Shown here in pieces: positions 63,835 to 64,000 of a stretch of DNA of 64,000 nucleotides. Where the stretch lies: NCBI GenBank assembly GCA_032059445.1, contig DAMCAP010000010.1, positions 25,116-89,115 of the forward strand, in the 5' to 3' direction. Positions within the stretch are counted from its first letter, which is position 1; each line of letters starts with the position of its first letter. The DNA is from DAMCAP01 sp032059445. GTDB taxonomy: Bacteria; Bacillota; Clostridia; Oscillospirales; Ruminococcaceae. The translations under genes were made by a program, and so were the position numbers. A model generated the notes under the pieces. The model worked only from the letters and a program-made list of their open reading frames with translations. It searched no databases and was not told the DNA's origin.

Positions 63835-64000
63835 GGTCTCCCCGATGCCAATAGGCATTTCAGTTGCGTCGCAGGCTCTCTGTAAGGACAAGCCCTTGGG
63901 ACGGTTGACACAAGCGAAGCGCAGTGCAATCCGCCAAGGCTTTGTCCGTAGAGGTTAAGGGCACAGCCCTTAGACGTTTTTTCCCCCATTTTTGACGTCT
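63835..64000. repeat. Intergenic repeat element R4 (cut by the window end)
   Basis: Begins GATGCCAATAGGCATTTC then CGCAGGCTCTCTGTAAGG and the core block ending CAATCCGCCAAGGCTTTG, followed by a variant end module with a GACGTTTTTTCCCCC / TTTTTGACGTCT ending. Shares the pattern of R1 to R3. Confidence 0.75.

Noticed and set aside
1..64000. CRISPR array
   Set aside because: The repeats found are too long, unevenly spaced and diverged, and no cas gene is present.
1..64000. tRNA, rRNA and SRP RNA genes
   Set aside because: No cloverleaf with TTC-A-A/T loop, no rRNA segment and no SRP RNA tetraloop region was recognised by eye; a covariance search would settle it.

Overview
The window is a low-to-mid GC chromosomal segment (two fixed 10-N scaffold gaps, at 16268-16277 and 60908-60917) of an anaerobic, fermentative Firmicute, most likely class Clostridia and probably of the Ruminococcaceae/Oscillospiraceae type. 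The evidence is a spoIIR locus, an HPr of the Ser46 type, the ylxM-ffh-rpsP-khpA-rimM-trmD order, a TPP-riboswitch thiamine salvage operon, PduL plus AckA for acetate formation, and strong AGGAGG ribosome binding sites throughout.

Layout. 1-2.8 kb: a two-component system with the start of an HtrA-like membrane protease. 3.5-9.2 kb: ychF, then a TPP riboswitch and cytX-thiM-thiE-HAD-thiD; thiD is frameshifted and its 3' end is repeated three times. 9.3-12.5 kb: patatin-like lipase, iron alcohol dehydrogenase, EamA permease. 12.7-36.7 kb: a P-loop ATPase gene (PRK06851-like) is cut in two, and its halves lie 22.9 kb apart in the same orientation. The intervening segment carries a large serine recombinase next to its left edge. 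Its two ends carry arms that are inverted repeats of each other around a shared CATGCC, as expected for attL and attR of a serine integrase. The segment nevertheless contains rplM-rpsI, prmC, a DUF1385 gene and an Opp/Dpp operon, which are normally stable chromosomal genes, besides a cluster of tiny secreted or membrane peptides, a frameshifted flavodoxin, paired zinc-ribbon/DUF3862 proteins, a ComFB-like protein, a HypA-like protein without its nickel-binding His, a G5/3D cell-wall protein, a DegV protein and a multi-PAS diguanylate cyclase.

36.8-53 kb: pduL, family-4 uracil-DNA glycosylase, a TipAS-type MerR regulator, lepA-hemW, bioY with a possible BirA operator, a broken spoIIR, an MFS transporter, DUF378, ispE, a DUF362/ferredoxin protein, NUDIX, tmcAL, ackA and zupT. 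53-64 kb: a coiled-coil gene with coaD and rsmD, uvrC, HPr, DUF554, then the trmD-rimM-khpA-rpsP-ffh-ylxM operon. An intergenic repeat family occurs at 37.8, 53.2, 57.8 and 63.8 kb.

Functionally, the thiamine genes import HMP and salvage thiazole under TPP control. PduL and AckA could together make acetate and ATP from acetyl-CoA. The last operon serves protein targeting, ribosome maturation and tRNA methylation. Several genes look broken (thiD, flavodoxin, spoIIR, the split ATPase, an N-truncated GNAT gene), which suggests genome erosion in this strain or, for the single-base cases, assembly errors.
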